From NCBI GenBank assembly GCA_025800285.1, contig JAOXRX010000019.1:1-64000 (forward strand): DNA of 64,000 bases, written 5' to 3'. The DNA comes from Alphaproteobacteria bacterium. Lineage in GTDB: Bacteria; Pseudomonadota; Alphaproteobacteria; JAOXRX01. Made by a program: the position numbers and the translations under genes. Shown in pieces: positions 1 to 7,402 of this stretch. A model generated the notes under the pieces. That model made no database searches and was not told the origin of the DNA. It was given only the letters and a program-made list of their open reading frames with translations. Positions within the stretch are counted from its first letter, which is position 1, and each line of letters begins with the position of its first letter.

Positions 1-453
1 CAAATGTTTGAAGAAGCATCAAGCTTAACATCTCTTAATCTTAGCAATTGGAACACAAGCAATGTTATTAGGATGAACGATATGTTTAAGAATACATCAA
101 GCTTAACATCTCTTGATCTTAGTAGCTGGGATACAAGTAATGTTATTGATATGTCTTCAATGTTCTATGGAGCTAGTAATTTAGCATCTCTTAACCTTAG
201 TGGCTGGGTTATACATGACTCTCCTGCTTTAAATTACATTTTCCACGGTGCTACTAGTTTAACAAATATAACTTATTCTAAAAAAATGACTTCTATGGAA
301 TATGGAAAATTTTTATCATTTTTGTCTGACTCTTGGGCAATTTTAAAAGATAATGGGACATTGCACATTGGCTCTAACACTTGTTCAGATGCTACATGTT
401 CATCAGCTAAAGCAACTTTAGAAGATAAGGGCTGGGTATTTAGTTCTAACTAA
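1..453 (+). CDS. BspA-like surface protein with DUF285 repeats, 3' part only
   Basis: The reading frame is open from base 1, so the start lies outside the window; the ATG at 4 is an internal Met. Three to four copies of a roughly 25-residue repeat are visible, of the type MF..ASSLTSLNLSNWNTSNV, which is the DUF285 / BspA-like leucine-rich pattern found on surface proteins of mycoplasmas and gut bacteria. The last 60 residues leave the repeat and form a small C-terminal region with two Cys and the ending GWVFSSN. Function is probably adhesion or another surface role, inferred from the family only. A terminator follows directly. Confidence 0.8.
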   Translation, partial: QMFEEASSLTSLNLSNWNTSNVIRMNDMFKNTSSLTSLDLSSWDTSNVIDMSSMFYGASNLASLNLSGWVIHDSPALNYIFHGATSLTNITYSKKMTSMEYGKFLSFLSDSWAILKDNGTLHIGSNTCSDATCSSAKATLEDKGWVFSSN

Positions 454-475
454 TAAAGTTATTGATTGTTTAAAG

Positions 476-501
476 AAGCTCCCTGTTTTGGGAGTTTTTT
501 T
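476..501 (+). terminator. Rho-independent terminator after the DUF285 gene
   Basis: CTCCC at 479-483 pairs with GGGAG at 490-494 around a 6-base loop, followed by seven T. It lies 23 bases after the stop codon. Confidence 0.85.
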
Positions 502-517
502 ATACCCTCTTATTTGC

Positions 518-802
518 TTGTCATTCTGAACAAGGTGAAGAATCTTTTCACCATGCTATATTATTATATCGTCAATTCTGAGTGTAACGAAGAACCTTTT
601 CATGCTTGTGGAATGTTAATTGATATCCAGTAACACGATGAGATTCTTCACTACCACATAAATGTGTTCGTTCAGAATGACGAGCTGGGGGAAATGGTAA
701 TGTCATTTTGAGCGACTGCAAGGAGTCGAAAAATCTTTTCATGCCTGTGGAATGTTAATTTACATCTAGTAGCACAATGAGATTTCCGCTTTCGCGGAAT
801 GA
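518..802. repeat. Dispersed palindromic repeat cluster, locus 1
   Basis: This non-coding stretch is made of alternating arms of the form TCATTCTGA..GAAGAATCTTTTCA and their inverse, AGATTCTTC....CGTTCAGAATGA, joined by a conserved middle (ATGCTTGTGGAATGTTAAT...CCAGTA.CACAATGAGAT). The same modules recur near 11.8, 16.5 and 29.3 kb. No ORF here looks like a gene. The rest of the gap up to ruvC (803-954) is AT-rich and shows only the ruvC leader. Confidence 0.85.
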
Positions 803-954
803 CGAACAGATAATAAGTTTTTTTGTACTACCTTATATAAAATTATAATCATAAATATGTAAAAGACTTATAATAAGGTATTAAATTTTTATCTTTACAT
901 TCTGCTTATAAATTTATATATATAATATTGAAGTGTTATTAAAAGGAAAAAGAT

Positions 955-1440
955 ATGAAAATAATAGGGATAGATCCAGGATTACAGCATACGGGTTGGG
1001 GAGTTATAGAAATTAATGGTAATAAATTAACTCATATTGCTAATGGGACTATACACTCAACTAAAAGTGAAATCTTATCCCAAAGAATTAAAGAGATTTT
1101 TGTTGGTTTGCAAGAAGTAATATCTAAATATAATCCTGAGCAAGCTGCAGTTGAAGAGGTTTTTGTTAATATGAATCCTAATTCTACTCTTAAGCTTGGT
1201 CAAGCAAGAGGAGCTTGTTTATTAGCTCCTGCTATGAAGTGCATAGAAACAGTTGAGTACTCAACTACAATGGTTAAAAAATCTGTGGTTGGAACTGGTA
1301 GAGCAGATAAAAATCAAATTAAGATGATGGTTAAAATGCTGTTGGGTGGGTGTGAGTTAGACTCTGAGGATTCGGCGGATGCTTTAGCTGTTGCTATATG
1401 TCATTCTCATAATCATCAAACAAAAAGTAAAATAAAATAA
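955..1440 (+). CDS. ruvC: Crossover junction endodeoxyribonuclease RuvC
   Basis: RuvC cuts Holliday junctions during recombination, working with RuvAB. The protein is 161 residues, close to the usual 160-180. The N terminus IIGIDPGLQHTGWGVI carries the first catalytic Asp (D7). VEEVF carries the second acidic residue (E67). SEDSADALAVA near the C terminus supplies D139 and D142, so all four acidic residues are present. The start ATG follows AAAAGGAAAAAG. ruvA and ruvB are not adjacent. The next gene follows 67 bases later on the same strand. Confidence 0.97.
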   Translation: MKIIGIDPGLQHTGWGVIEINGNKLTHIANGTIHSTKSEILSQRIKEIFVGLQEVISKYNPEQAAVEEVFVNMNPNSTLKLGQARGACLLAPAMKCIETVEYSTTMVKKSVVGTGRADKNQIKMMVKMLLGGCELDSEDSADALAVAICHSHNHQTKSKIK

Positions 1441-1507
1441 TGATTTAGCATTGTTTTTTTCTTAAAATAAACTTGAATCAAGCTTTATTTTGTGATAAAA
1501 TAATCAA

Positions 1508-2569
1508 ATGGAAAAAGCAGACAAAAACTTAAAATTGAAAAAGACTCCCTCTCAAGCTATAGATGAGTTCGGTATATTATCAGCTAGTAGAGAAATAAAT
1601 AGGGATTGTTATGGCGGTGCTTTAATTGTAACAGAGGATTTATGTAGATTAGATTTAGATAATGTTAAAAATGAAGAAATTATAAGAGATTTAAACCTTT
1701 TGCAAAAGATGCCATATGGAAATGATACAAGAGAGGCGGTGCTTAAGTTAGCAGATAATTGTGGTTCTTATTATATAGAGGATTTTATTAAAACATATAA
1801 AACATTTAAAGACAAAAGAGATGCTAAAGATGTTTTTAGAGTGCTTTTAAATCATGTAGATGAACATGAGTTTAAAGATTTTATAAATATGGCTTCAGAG
1901 TTCCCTTTAATGAAAATTGATGATGAGTTCTTATATAAAGCACTGGATAAATGTTCAAATAGAAAGACTATTCCTTTTTTATATATTTGTGCTCTAAAAA
2001 ATATATCAGTAGATGATGAAGATAAGTTCATAAATACTATAATTGATAAAACACATCCAGATTTTATTCATTTGCTTTCTGAAGATGTAGAAAAGTACTG
2101 TGGTGAAGTTAAAGATGATTATTTATTAAAAATGTTTGATAAATGCCCAGATGAAAGTGCTTGGAAATTTATAGATAATTCTTCTCATTATTGTATGACT
2201 AGAGAAGGAAATGTTGTTAAGTTTTCAAAAAGTTTATTATATTTATTATCTAATCTTAATAAAGAAAAAAAACTTAAAGGATTTAATAAAATTGTTAATG
2301 CTGTTGATTTAGTAGCTACTAAAAACCAGAAAAACGATGTTATGTCAACTGTTGTAGGGTTTATTGGTGATTGCAAACTTTCATATCTATATAAGAGCAC
2401 TCCTGAATTGGCAAAAAATGTTTGCATGTTTTTAAATGAGCTAGAACAGAAACAAAAAAAAGCTAATATTAAAAATAATAGCTATTGTGAGAATAATACT
2501 TATGAATTAAATGCAAAATCTAAACTTAAGTCTAGCTATGAAGTTTTAACTTATTGCTTTAACTCTTGA
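1508..2569 (+). CDS. Hypothetical protein, predicted all-helical repeat protein
   Basis: I do not recognise this 353-residue protein. It has no signal peptide or membrane segment. The middle (residues about 110-230) reads as successive amphipathic helices of similar spacing, with recurring pieces such as EFLYKALDKCSNRKTIPFL and DDYLLKMFDKCPDESAWKFI, suggesting degenerate HEAT/ARM-like helical repeats. Cys is fairly frequent for a cytoplasmic protein. No clear Shine-Dalgarno precedes the ATG. The 496-residue protein at 42131-43621 has a similar general character, but I cannot show homology by eye. Confidence 0.7.
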   Translation: MEKADKNLKLKKTPSQAIDEFGILSASREINRDCYGGALIVTEDLCRLDLDNVKNEEIIRDLNLLQKMPYGNDTREAVLKLADNCGSYYIEDFIKTYKTFKDKRDAKDVFRVLLNHVDEHEFKDFINMASEFPLMKIDDEFLYKALDKCSNRKTIPFLYICALKNISVDDEDKFINTIIDKTHPDFIHLLSEDVEKYCGEVKDDYLLKMFDKCPDESAWKFIDNSSHYCMTREGNVVKFSKSLLYLLSNLNKEKKLKGFNKIVNAVDLVATKNQKNDVMSTVVGFIGDCKLSYLYKSTPELAKNVCMFLNELEQKQKKANIKNNSYCENNTYELNAKSKLKSSYEVLTYCFNS

Positions 2570-2603
2570 TTATAAGGTGTTTTTTTGCTATAATGATTAT
2601 AGC
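2566..2603 (+). promoter_or_regulatory. Promoter with a palindrome over the -10 box
   Basis: TTGATT at 2566-2571 and TATAAT at 2589-2594 are 17 bases apart. The -10 lies inside a perfect inverted repeat, GCTATAAT-G-ATTATAGC (2587-2603). The -35 overlaps the stop codon of the upstream gene, and the next ATG is at 2630. The palindrome could be an operator, but AT-rich sequence makes such palindromes easier to find by chance. Confidence 0.6.
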
Positions 2604-2629
2604 GTGAATAATTATAGAAAGATTGAATA

Positions 2630-2953
2630 ATGAAACACAGTTTACTAGTAACTTTAGCGAAAATATCTCCTGATAATTTTATACCTGCATTGGCAGAGCA
2701 GTGCCTAGATTTATCTGCTAGAGAAAATTCTAAGAGAATGTCTCCTGCAAATGCTAAATTTTTAATTAATAAATCGGTTCAAACTGGTTATCACAAGGAA
2801 GTTATTCGTGTCATTAATAAAGCAAAAAATCTGGAAACAAATGATGAAGTGCAAAGTTTGATTAAAAAAGCTTTGAGACCTAAGATTGATAGTGCTCATA
2901 AAGGTAAAAAAGCTCCCGTTGTTAAGGGTAAACAGCTTTTAATTGTGGGCTAA
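2630..2953 (+). CDS. Hypothetical small basic protein
   Basis: A 107-residue protein of unknown function. The N-terminal two thirds is predicted helical (ISPDNFIPALAEQCLDLSA...). The C-terminal third is rich in Lys (RPKIDSAHKGKKAPVVKGKQ), which would suit nucleic-acid binding, but that is a guess from composition. It has its own promoter (2566-2594) and its stop codon overlaps the convergent recG stop: the four bases CTAA serve both strands. Confidence 0.65.
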   Translation: MKHSLLVTLAKISPDNFIPALAEQCLDLSARENSKRMSPANAKFLINKSVQTGYHKEVIRVINKAKNLETNDEVQSLIKKALRPKIDSAHKGKKAPVVKGKQLLIVG

Positions 2954-5139
2954 TTCTCTAGATATTTAATACCTACATCTTGTTCAAAAAGATATAGTAA
3001 AATTCGTAAATCTTGACCTCTTTCTGATTTTAGATAGGGGTCAGTTTCTATTATAACTTTAGCATCTTGTCTAGCAATCATAAATAAATCTTTGTGTATG
3101 CTATAATCCGCAAATTTAAATTCAGGTATTCCGGATTGCCTTGTTCCTAATATTTCTCCACCACCTCTAATTGATAAATCTTCTTCCGCTATTAAGAACC
3201 CATCATTTGTTTTTCTCATGATTTCTAATCTTTTTCTGCCATCTATTGATATTGGATGAGAGTAAATCAAAATACATGTTGATTGTTTCTCACCACGGCC
3301 AACACGACCTCTTAATTGGTGTAACTGTGATAATCCAAATCTTTCGGAGTGCTCAATAATCATGATGCTGGCATTTTTTACATCAACTCCAACCTCAATT
3401 ACAGTTGTTGCAACTAAAATTCTAGTAATGCCCTTAGAGAACTTATCCATCGCATGTTTTTTTTCATCTGCTTTCATTTTACCATGAATTAATCCAACCT
3501 TATCTCCAAAGATTTTCTTTAAGCTATTGTATCTATCTGTAGCAGCAGCTAAATCTATTTTTTCAGACTCTTCAACTAAAGGGCAAACCCAATATATCTG
3601 TTCTCCTTCATTTATTTTGTCTTTTAAAGAATTAACTACATCATCAAGTTTATTGCTATTAATTACTACGGTATTTATGTCTTTTCTATTTGCAGGCTTT
3701 TCACCTAATATTGATATGTCCATGTCTCCATATAAAGTAAGAGTAAGAGTTCTTGGGATTGGGGTTGCAGACATAACTAAACAATCTAATTTCTCACCTT
3801 TTTCTGCTAGCATCATTCTTTGATGAACTCCAAAACGGTGTTGTTCATCTATTACAGCTAGTCCCAAGTTATAAAACTCTACTGATTCTTGGAATAAGGC
3901 ATGAGTACCTATGATTATTTTAGCTTCTCCATTATTAATTTTATGAAGTTTTTCTTCTCTGCTTTTACCTTTGTGCTTTCCTGTTAATATTTCAACTTCA
4001 ATATTTAGATTTTTACAGAACTTGTTTATAGTTTCATAGTGTTGAGTTGCTAATATTTCTGTTGGAGCCATTATGCAGGACTGAAAACCTGAACTACAAG
4101 TATTGATGCAAGCAAATAAGGATACTATGGTTTTACCAGATCCGACATCTCCTTGTAATAACCTCATCATTTTATGAGGTGATTTCATATCAATAAATAT
4201 ATCTTTGATTGCTCTTTCTTGAGCTTCAGTTAAAGAGAATGGGAGATCTTGAATAAGTTTTTGTAATACATTACCTCTCTCTAAGTCGAATTTTTTCCTT
4301 TGGGCTTGTTCTCTTTGACTCTCCCCTTGCAGGAGAGGGTTAGGGAGAGGGGCTTTAGTCGATTTGAAATCTAATCCTTCTCCTCCTTGTCCTATGCTAA
4401 TTCCTTTTTTCTCTTTTGAAAATTTCCTCACATAAGCTAAAGCTAATTGCATTGATAACACCTCATCATAAGCTAATCGGTCTTTAAATAGTGAATTATC
4501 TATAATATCTTCTTTGCTAGTTGGACTGTGAAGTTTTAGTATGCTTTCTTTCCAAGATAGCCACTTTTGTTTTGCCATAAAGTGTTCATCATTCCATTCT
4601 GCCAAATCAGGAACTTTATCTAAACATTTATCAATAGCTTTACCTATCATTTTCCTAGATAGTCCTGCCGTTAGAGGGTAAACTGCTTCAACTTTTTGAA
4701 CTTTATATTTGTTCTCAACTTTTTCTATAAAATCAGGGTGTGTCATTTGTAAAGAATTATTGAATTTTTCAATGGTTCCACTTATAACTCTTTTTTCTCC
4801 AACTGGAAGCTGACTCTTAATCCAATCTTTTCTAGGTTTGAAAAATTTTACACTTATGAATCCTGTTTCATCTTTGCAAAATACAGAGTAAACTTTTCTG
4901 TATCTGTCATTAGGGTCGTGGCTAATTATTTCAACTTCAAGAGTACATATTTGCCCCTCAATAACATCTTTTATTTTTGGAGAAAATGTCCTATCTATTA
5001 CATTAGAAGGTTTTAAAAATAATAAATCTTTAAGTCTGTTGTTTCCTAATAATTTTTTAATGTATAGGCTAGTTTTACTGCCTATGCCTGGTAAAGTTTC
5101 AACAGAAACAAATAATGGGTTTAAAATACTATCTCTCAT
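2950..5139 (-). CDS. recG: ATP-dependent DNA helicase RecG
   Basis: RecG remodels stalled forks and branched DNA. At 729 residues it is slightly longer than usual. An OB-fold wedge region spans about residues 55-145. Walker A GDVGSGKT is at 330-337 and the DEQH box at 431-434 (DEQHRFGVHQR). The SATPIPRT and RGRVGRG motifs and the RecG-specific ending EEDLSIRGGGEILGTRQSG are present. Between the wedge and the helicase core, residues about 249-290 form an extra, low-similarity segment containing PLPNPLLQGE. It is encoded by a palindromic repeat inserted in frame. The gene converges on the 2630-2953 gene. Confidence 0.97.
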   Translation of the reverse strand: MRDSILNPLFVSVETLPGIGSKTSLYIKKLLGNNRLKDLLFLKPSNVIDRTFSPKIKDVIEGQICTLEVEIISHDPNDRYRKVYSVFCKDETGFISVKFFKPRKDWIKSQLPVGEKRVISGTIEKFNNSLQMTHPDFIEKVENKYKVQKVEAVYPLTAGLSRKMIGKAIDKCLDKVPDLAEWNDEHFMAKQKWLSWKESILKLHSPTSKEDIIDNSLFKDRLAYDEVLSMQLALAYVRKFSKEKKGISIGQGGEGLDFKSTKAPLPNPLLQGESQREQAQRKKFDLERGNVLQKLIQDLPFSLTEAQERAIKDIFIDMKSPHKMMRLLQGDVGSGKTIVSLFACINTCSSGFQSCIMAPTEILATQHYETINKFCKNLNIEVEILTGKHKGKSREEKLHKINNGEAKIIIGTHALFQESVEFYNLGLAVIDEQHRFGVHQRMMLAEKGEKLDCLVMSATPIPRTLTLTLYGDMDISILGEKPANRKDINTVVINSNKLDDVVNSLKDKINEGEQIYWVCPLVEESEKIDLAAATDRYNSLKKIFGDKVGLIHGKMKADEKKHAMDKFSKGITRILVATTVIEVGVDVKNASIMIIEHSERFGLSQLHQLRGRVGRGEKQSTCILIYSHPISIDGRKRLEIMRKTNDGFLIAEEDLSIRGGGEILGTRQSGIPEFKFADYSIHKDLFMIARQDAKVIIETDPYLKSERGQDLRILLYLFEQDVGIKYLEN
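4317..4352. repeat. Palindromic repeat inserted in frame within recG
   Basis: CTCTCC at 4319-4324 pairs with GGAGAG at 4332-4337, followed by a second purine-rich copy (GGGAGAGGGG, 4343-4352). On the coding strand it encodes PLPNPLLQGES. This GC-rich purine/pyrimidine block stands out from the AT-rich surroundings and resembles the Rickettsia-type palindromic elements known to insert in frame in genes. Flanking residues about 249-260 and 275-290 also look non-conserved. Confidence 0.75.
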
Positions 5140-5178
5140 AAGATTAAATTAACTCAAATTAATTTAATAATCAAGAGT

Positions 5179-5700
5179 TTATTTAAAGTAACAAAATAGT
5201 TCTTTAGGTTTAGCCATTTTAATTGGCTGTACAGGTCTTATTTTTTTATCTTTCTTACTTTTTTCAATTATTTGTAAGGCTTCGTCTATCCCTAAAGTGA
5301 AATAGTCATCATTGTTTGCAGATTTTAAACCTATATGTTTATAAAAACCTTTTGCCTCTTCTAAAGACCAAAAAGTAATTGTGTCGCTTTTATGGTTTTT
5401 TGCTGCTTTACAAAAATCTTTTAGAATGTTTTTCCCTATGTTTTTAGAGCACCTATAGTTTTCTTTTACAAATATATAGCTTAAGTAAGATATACTTGGG
5501 TGGACAGATTCTTCAGGGAAAGCATACCCTATTAACTTATTGTTTTCCATTGCTGTTATAACAAAAGCAACTTCAGTTTTCCCCTTTGCACAGTTTCTCA
5601 GTGCATAGGTGTGTTTCATTTTAGAATCTTTAACAATTGTTTTAAATGTTTCCAAGATTTTATCTTTGTTTGTTATGGTTTTGTATGTTATTTCGTGCAT
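5179..5700 (-). CDS. GNAT-family N-acetyltransferase (fourth of a tandem set)
   Basis: A 173-residue protein with the GNAT fold signature: the beta strand ISYLSYIFVKENYR followed by the acetyl-CoA loop and helix (SKNIGKNILKDFCKAA), then GFYKHIGLK near the end, the motif B pattern typical of the family. Substrate unknown. The start overlaps the end of the upstream GNAT gene by 13 bases, so the two are probably translationally coupled. Like its two distal paralogues, it carries the FCKAAK piece in motif A. Confidence 0.8.
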   Translation of the reverse strand: MHEITYKTITNKDKILETFKTIVKDSKMKHTYALRNCAKGKTEVAFVITAMENNKLIGYAFPEESVHPSISYLSYIFVKENYRCSKNIGKNILKDFCKAAKNHKSDTITFWSLEEAKGFYKHIGLKSANNDDYFTLGIDEALQIIEKSKKDKKIRPVQPIKMAKPKELFCYFK

Positions 5701-6257
5701 TGTCTTATTAACTTTATTTCTTTAGGTTTGTTGTTTGATAAAAGTTTAGGTCTAGAAATATGTGTTAGATATTTAGCATTTGCATAAATTGTTTCAATAT
5801 CCCCTTCAAATACTGAATCGTATTCGCTTTCTCTTTCAAATCCTAGTCTTTCATAAAATGGTTCTCCTTCTGGGGAGGATGTTAGTATAATTCTAGAGAA
5901 GCCTTCATCTAATGCATGTTCGCATAACTCTTTTATTAGGGTTGTTCCAATTTTTTCTCTTTTATAATCTTGATTTACATTAATTCTTTCTAAGAAAATA
6001 GTATTATTATCTTGGTAGTCTTTATATGCCACTAAAAAACCAGCTTCTTCAATGTCTTCATCTAGAGCTATAATAGCATGATTTATGTTGTCTGTATATT
6101 TGGTGATTTCAGAGCTAAATATATCAGGGTGAATATCAAATATTTCTTCTAAGTTTTCTGCTGTGTGAGTGTTTATTTTGGACATATCTACTTTCTTTTT
6201 TTCAGTGTTATGTTTAATGGTTTCGCTATTCTTATCTTTTATTATTTGATATTTCAT
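5688..6257 (-). CDS. GNAT-family N-acetyltransferase (third of a tandem set)
   Basis: A 189-residue protein and the clearest GNAT of the four. Motif A reads INVNQDYKREKIGTTLIKEL, with a Q/R..G.G/A-like loop, and motif B reads EPFYERLGFERE. The N-terminal 40 residues are charged and appear extra. Substrate unknown. It lies 13 bases after the preceding gene and overlaps the next one. Confidence 0.85.
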   Translation of the reverse strand: MKYQIIKDKNSETIKHNTEKKKVDMSKINTHTAENLEEIFDIHPDIFSSEITKYTDNINHAIIALDEDIEEAGFLVAYKDYQDNNTIFLERINVNQDYKREKIGTTLIKELCEHALDEGFSRIILTSSPEGEPFYERLGFERESEYDSVFEGDIETIYANAKYLTHISRPKLLSNNKPKEIKLIRQCTK

Positions 6258-6270
6258 ATCTATTAGATTC

Positions 6271-6756
6271 CTAAACTGTTGCTTTTGATTGTTGCGATAA
6301 ACTTGATTGGTTTTTAGTAGAAATTTTGTCTATCTTTGGCCTGTTTTTATATAGTATATCTTCTATACTGTCTTCAAAAATATATATTTCATTTTCTTTT
6401 TGTTTTATTTTTAATTTATCATAAAAATAAATGGGTTCTTGTAAAGAGTTTATAGTTATGGTTTTATATCCCATTTTTTTAGCTTCTTTACAAAAATTAA
6501 TCATTAGGTTTGTTCCTGTTTTTTCGGGTTTTTGTTGAAAATTTGTTCCTGATGCAATCCAGGCTAGATATATTGCTCCAGGCTTGCGACCTTTTTTTTC
6601 TGATCCCATAGCACAGCCACATATTCTACCTTCATGAGTTGCTATTATACATAGTTTTGTAATGTCAGCTTTTATAAAATTATCCCCATGGCTTATTTCT
6701 ATAGCCTTTTGAATAATCTTTTTATCTGTTGTAACTTTGTATTTTATTTTTCTCAT
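6271..6756 (-). CDS. GNAT-like acetyltransferase paralogue (second of a tandem set)
   Basis: A 161-residue protein whose first 15 residues (MRKIKYKVTTDKKII) match those of the gene just upstream, with similar order throughout: CIIATHEGRICGCAMG, YLAWIASG, GTNLMINFCKEAKKMGY and FYDKLKIK. This is a GNAT-like layout with a divergent motif A. It is a recent tandem duplicate: 44 consecutive bases at the 5' end (6712-6755) are identical to 7162-7205. Only 3 bases separate it from the upstream copy. Confidence 0.75.
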   Translation of the reverse strand: MRKIKYKVTTDKKIIQKAIEISHGDNFIKADITKLCIIATHEGRICGCAMGSEKKGRKPGAIYLAWIASGTNFQQKPEKTGTNLMINFCKEAKKMGYKTITINSLQEPIYFYDKLKIKQKENEIYIFEDSIEDILYKNRPKIDKISTKNQSSLSQQSKATV

Positions 6757-6759
6757 GTT

Positions 6760-7206
6760 TTATACCGGTGATAATGTTGTTGATTGTTTTTTTCTTCTTC
6801 TCAAAAAATCTTCTATAGAGTCTCTAAAATGATTTTTTCTACCTGAGGTTTTTTTTACTTTTAGATTTTTATAAAAAGGCATTGCTTCTGATAATGAATT
6901 TAGAGATATACTATTATAGCCTAATCTCTTTGCTTCTTGGCAAAAGCTAGTTAATAAGTTTGTGCCAACAGCCTCTTTTCGTTCCTGAAACCCTGAATAA
7001 GATGCCATCCATGCCAAGTGTATTTCTCCTGATTTGTTATTTTTTTGTTCTCTTCCTAAAGCACATCCGCATATTTTATCTTCGTGAGTTGCAATTATGC
7101 AAATTTTTGTAATATCGCTTGTTATATATGGTTCTGCATAATTTTCGTGGATAACTTTTTTAATAATCTTTTTATCTGTTGTAACTTTGTATTTTATTTT
7201 TCTCAC
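6760..7206 (-). CDS. GNAT-like acetyltransferase paralogue (first of a tandem set)
   Basis: A 148-residue protein and first gene of a four-gene minus-strand run. It starts with GTG (CAC on the plus strand at 7204-7206), chosen because the residues after it align exactly with the ATG-started paralogue next door. Conserved pieces: CIIATHEDKICGCALG, HLAWMAS, GTNLLTSFCQEAKRLGY and FYKNLKVK. A GNAT acetyltransferase role is likely; the substrate is unknown. Confidence 0.75.
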   Translation of the reverse strand: MRKIKYKVTTDKKIIKKVIHENYAEPYITSDITKICIIATHEDKICGCALGREQKNNKSGEIHLAWMASYSGFQERKEAVGTNLLTSFCQEAKRLGYNSISLNSLSEAMPFYKNLKVKKTSGRKNHFRDSIEDFLRRRKKQSTTLSPV

Positions 7207-7402
7207 TTTTTTACCTTATAATAATTCAACAACTTAGGGGTAATATATCACAAAATAACAATAAAAACAATCAAAATCTTGATTTTATTATAGTTTTTTT
7301 AATATTTCGAGCTTGGTTTAGTACTTTTTTTAAAAAACTAGACAAAAAGCTTTTTTTGTAGTAATAATTTACTTCTAGATTAATAAAAAAAGGAAGACAA
7401 AA

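Noticed and set aside
3527-3823. 98-codon plus-strand ORF within recG, and similar ORFs opposite ftsH, mfd, glyS and others
   Set aside because: Antisense or out-of-frame shadows of well-identified conserved genes.
7207-7402. Region upstream of alaS examined for an Ala leader peptide or attenuator
   Set aside because: No ATG-started ORF with Ala codons and no convincing terminator; only weak A/T hairpins.
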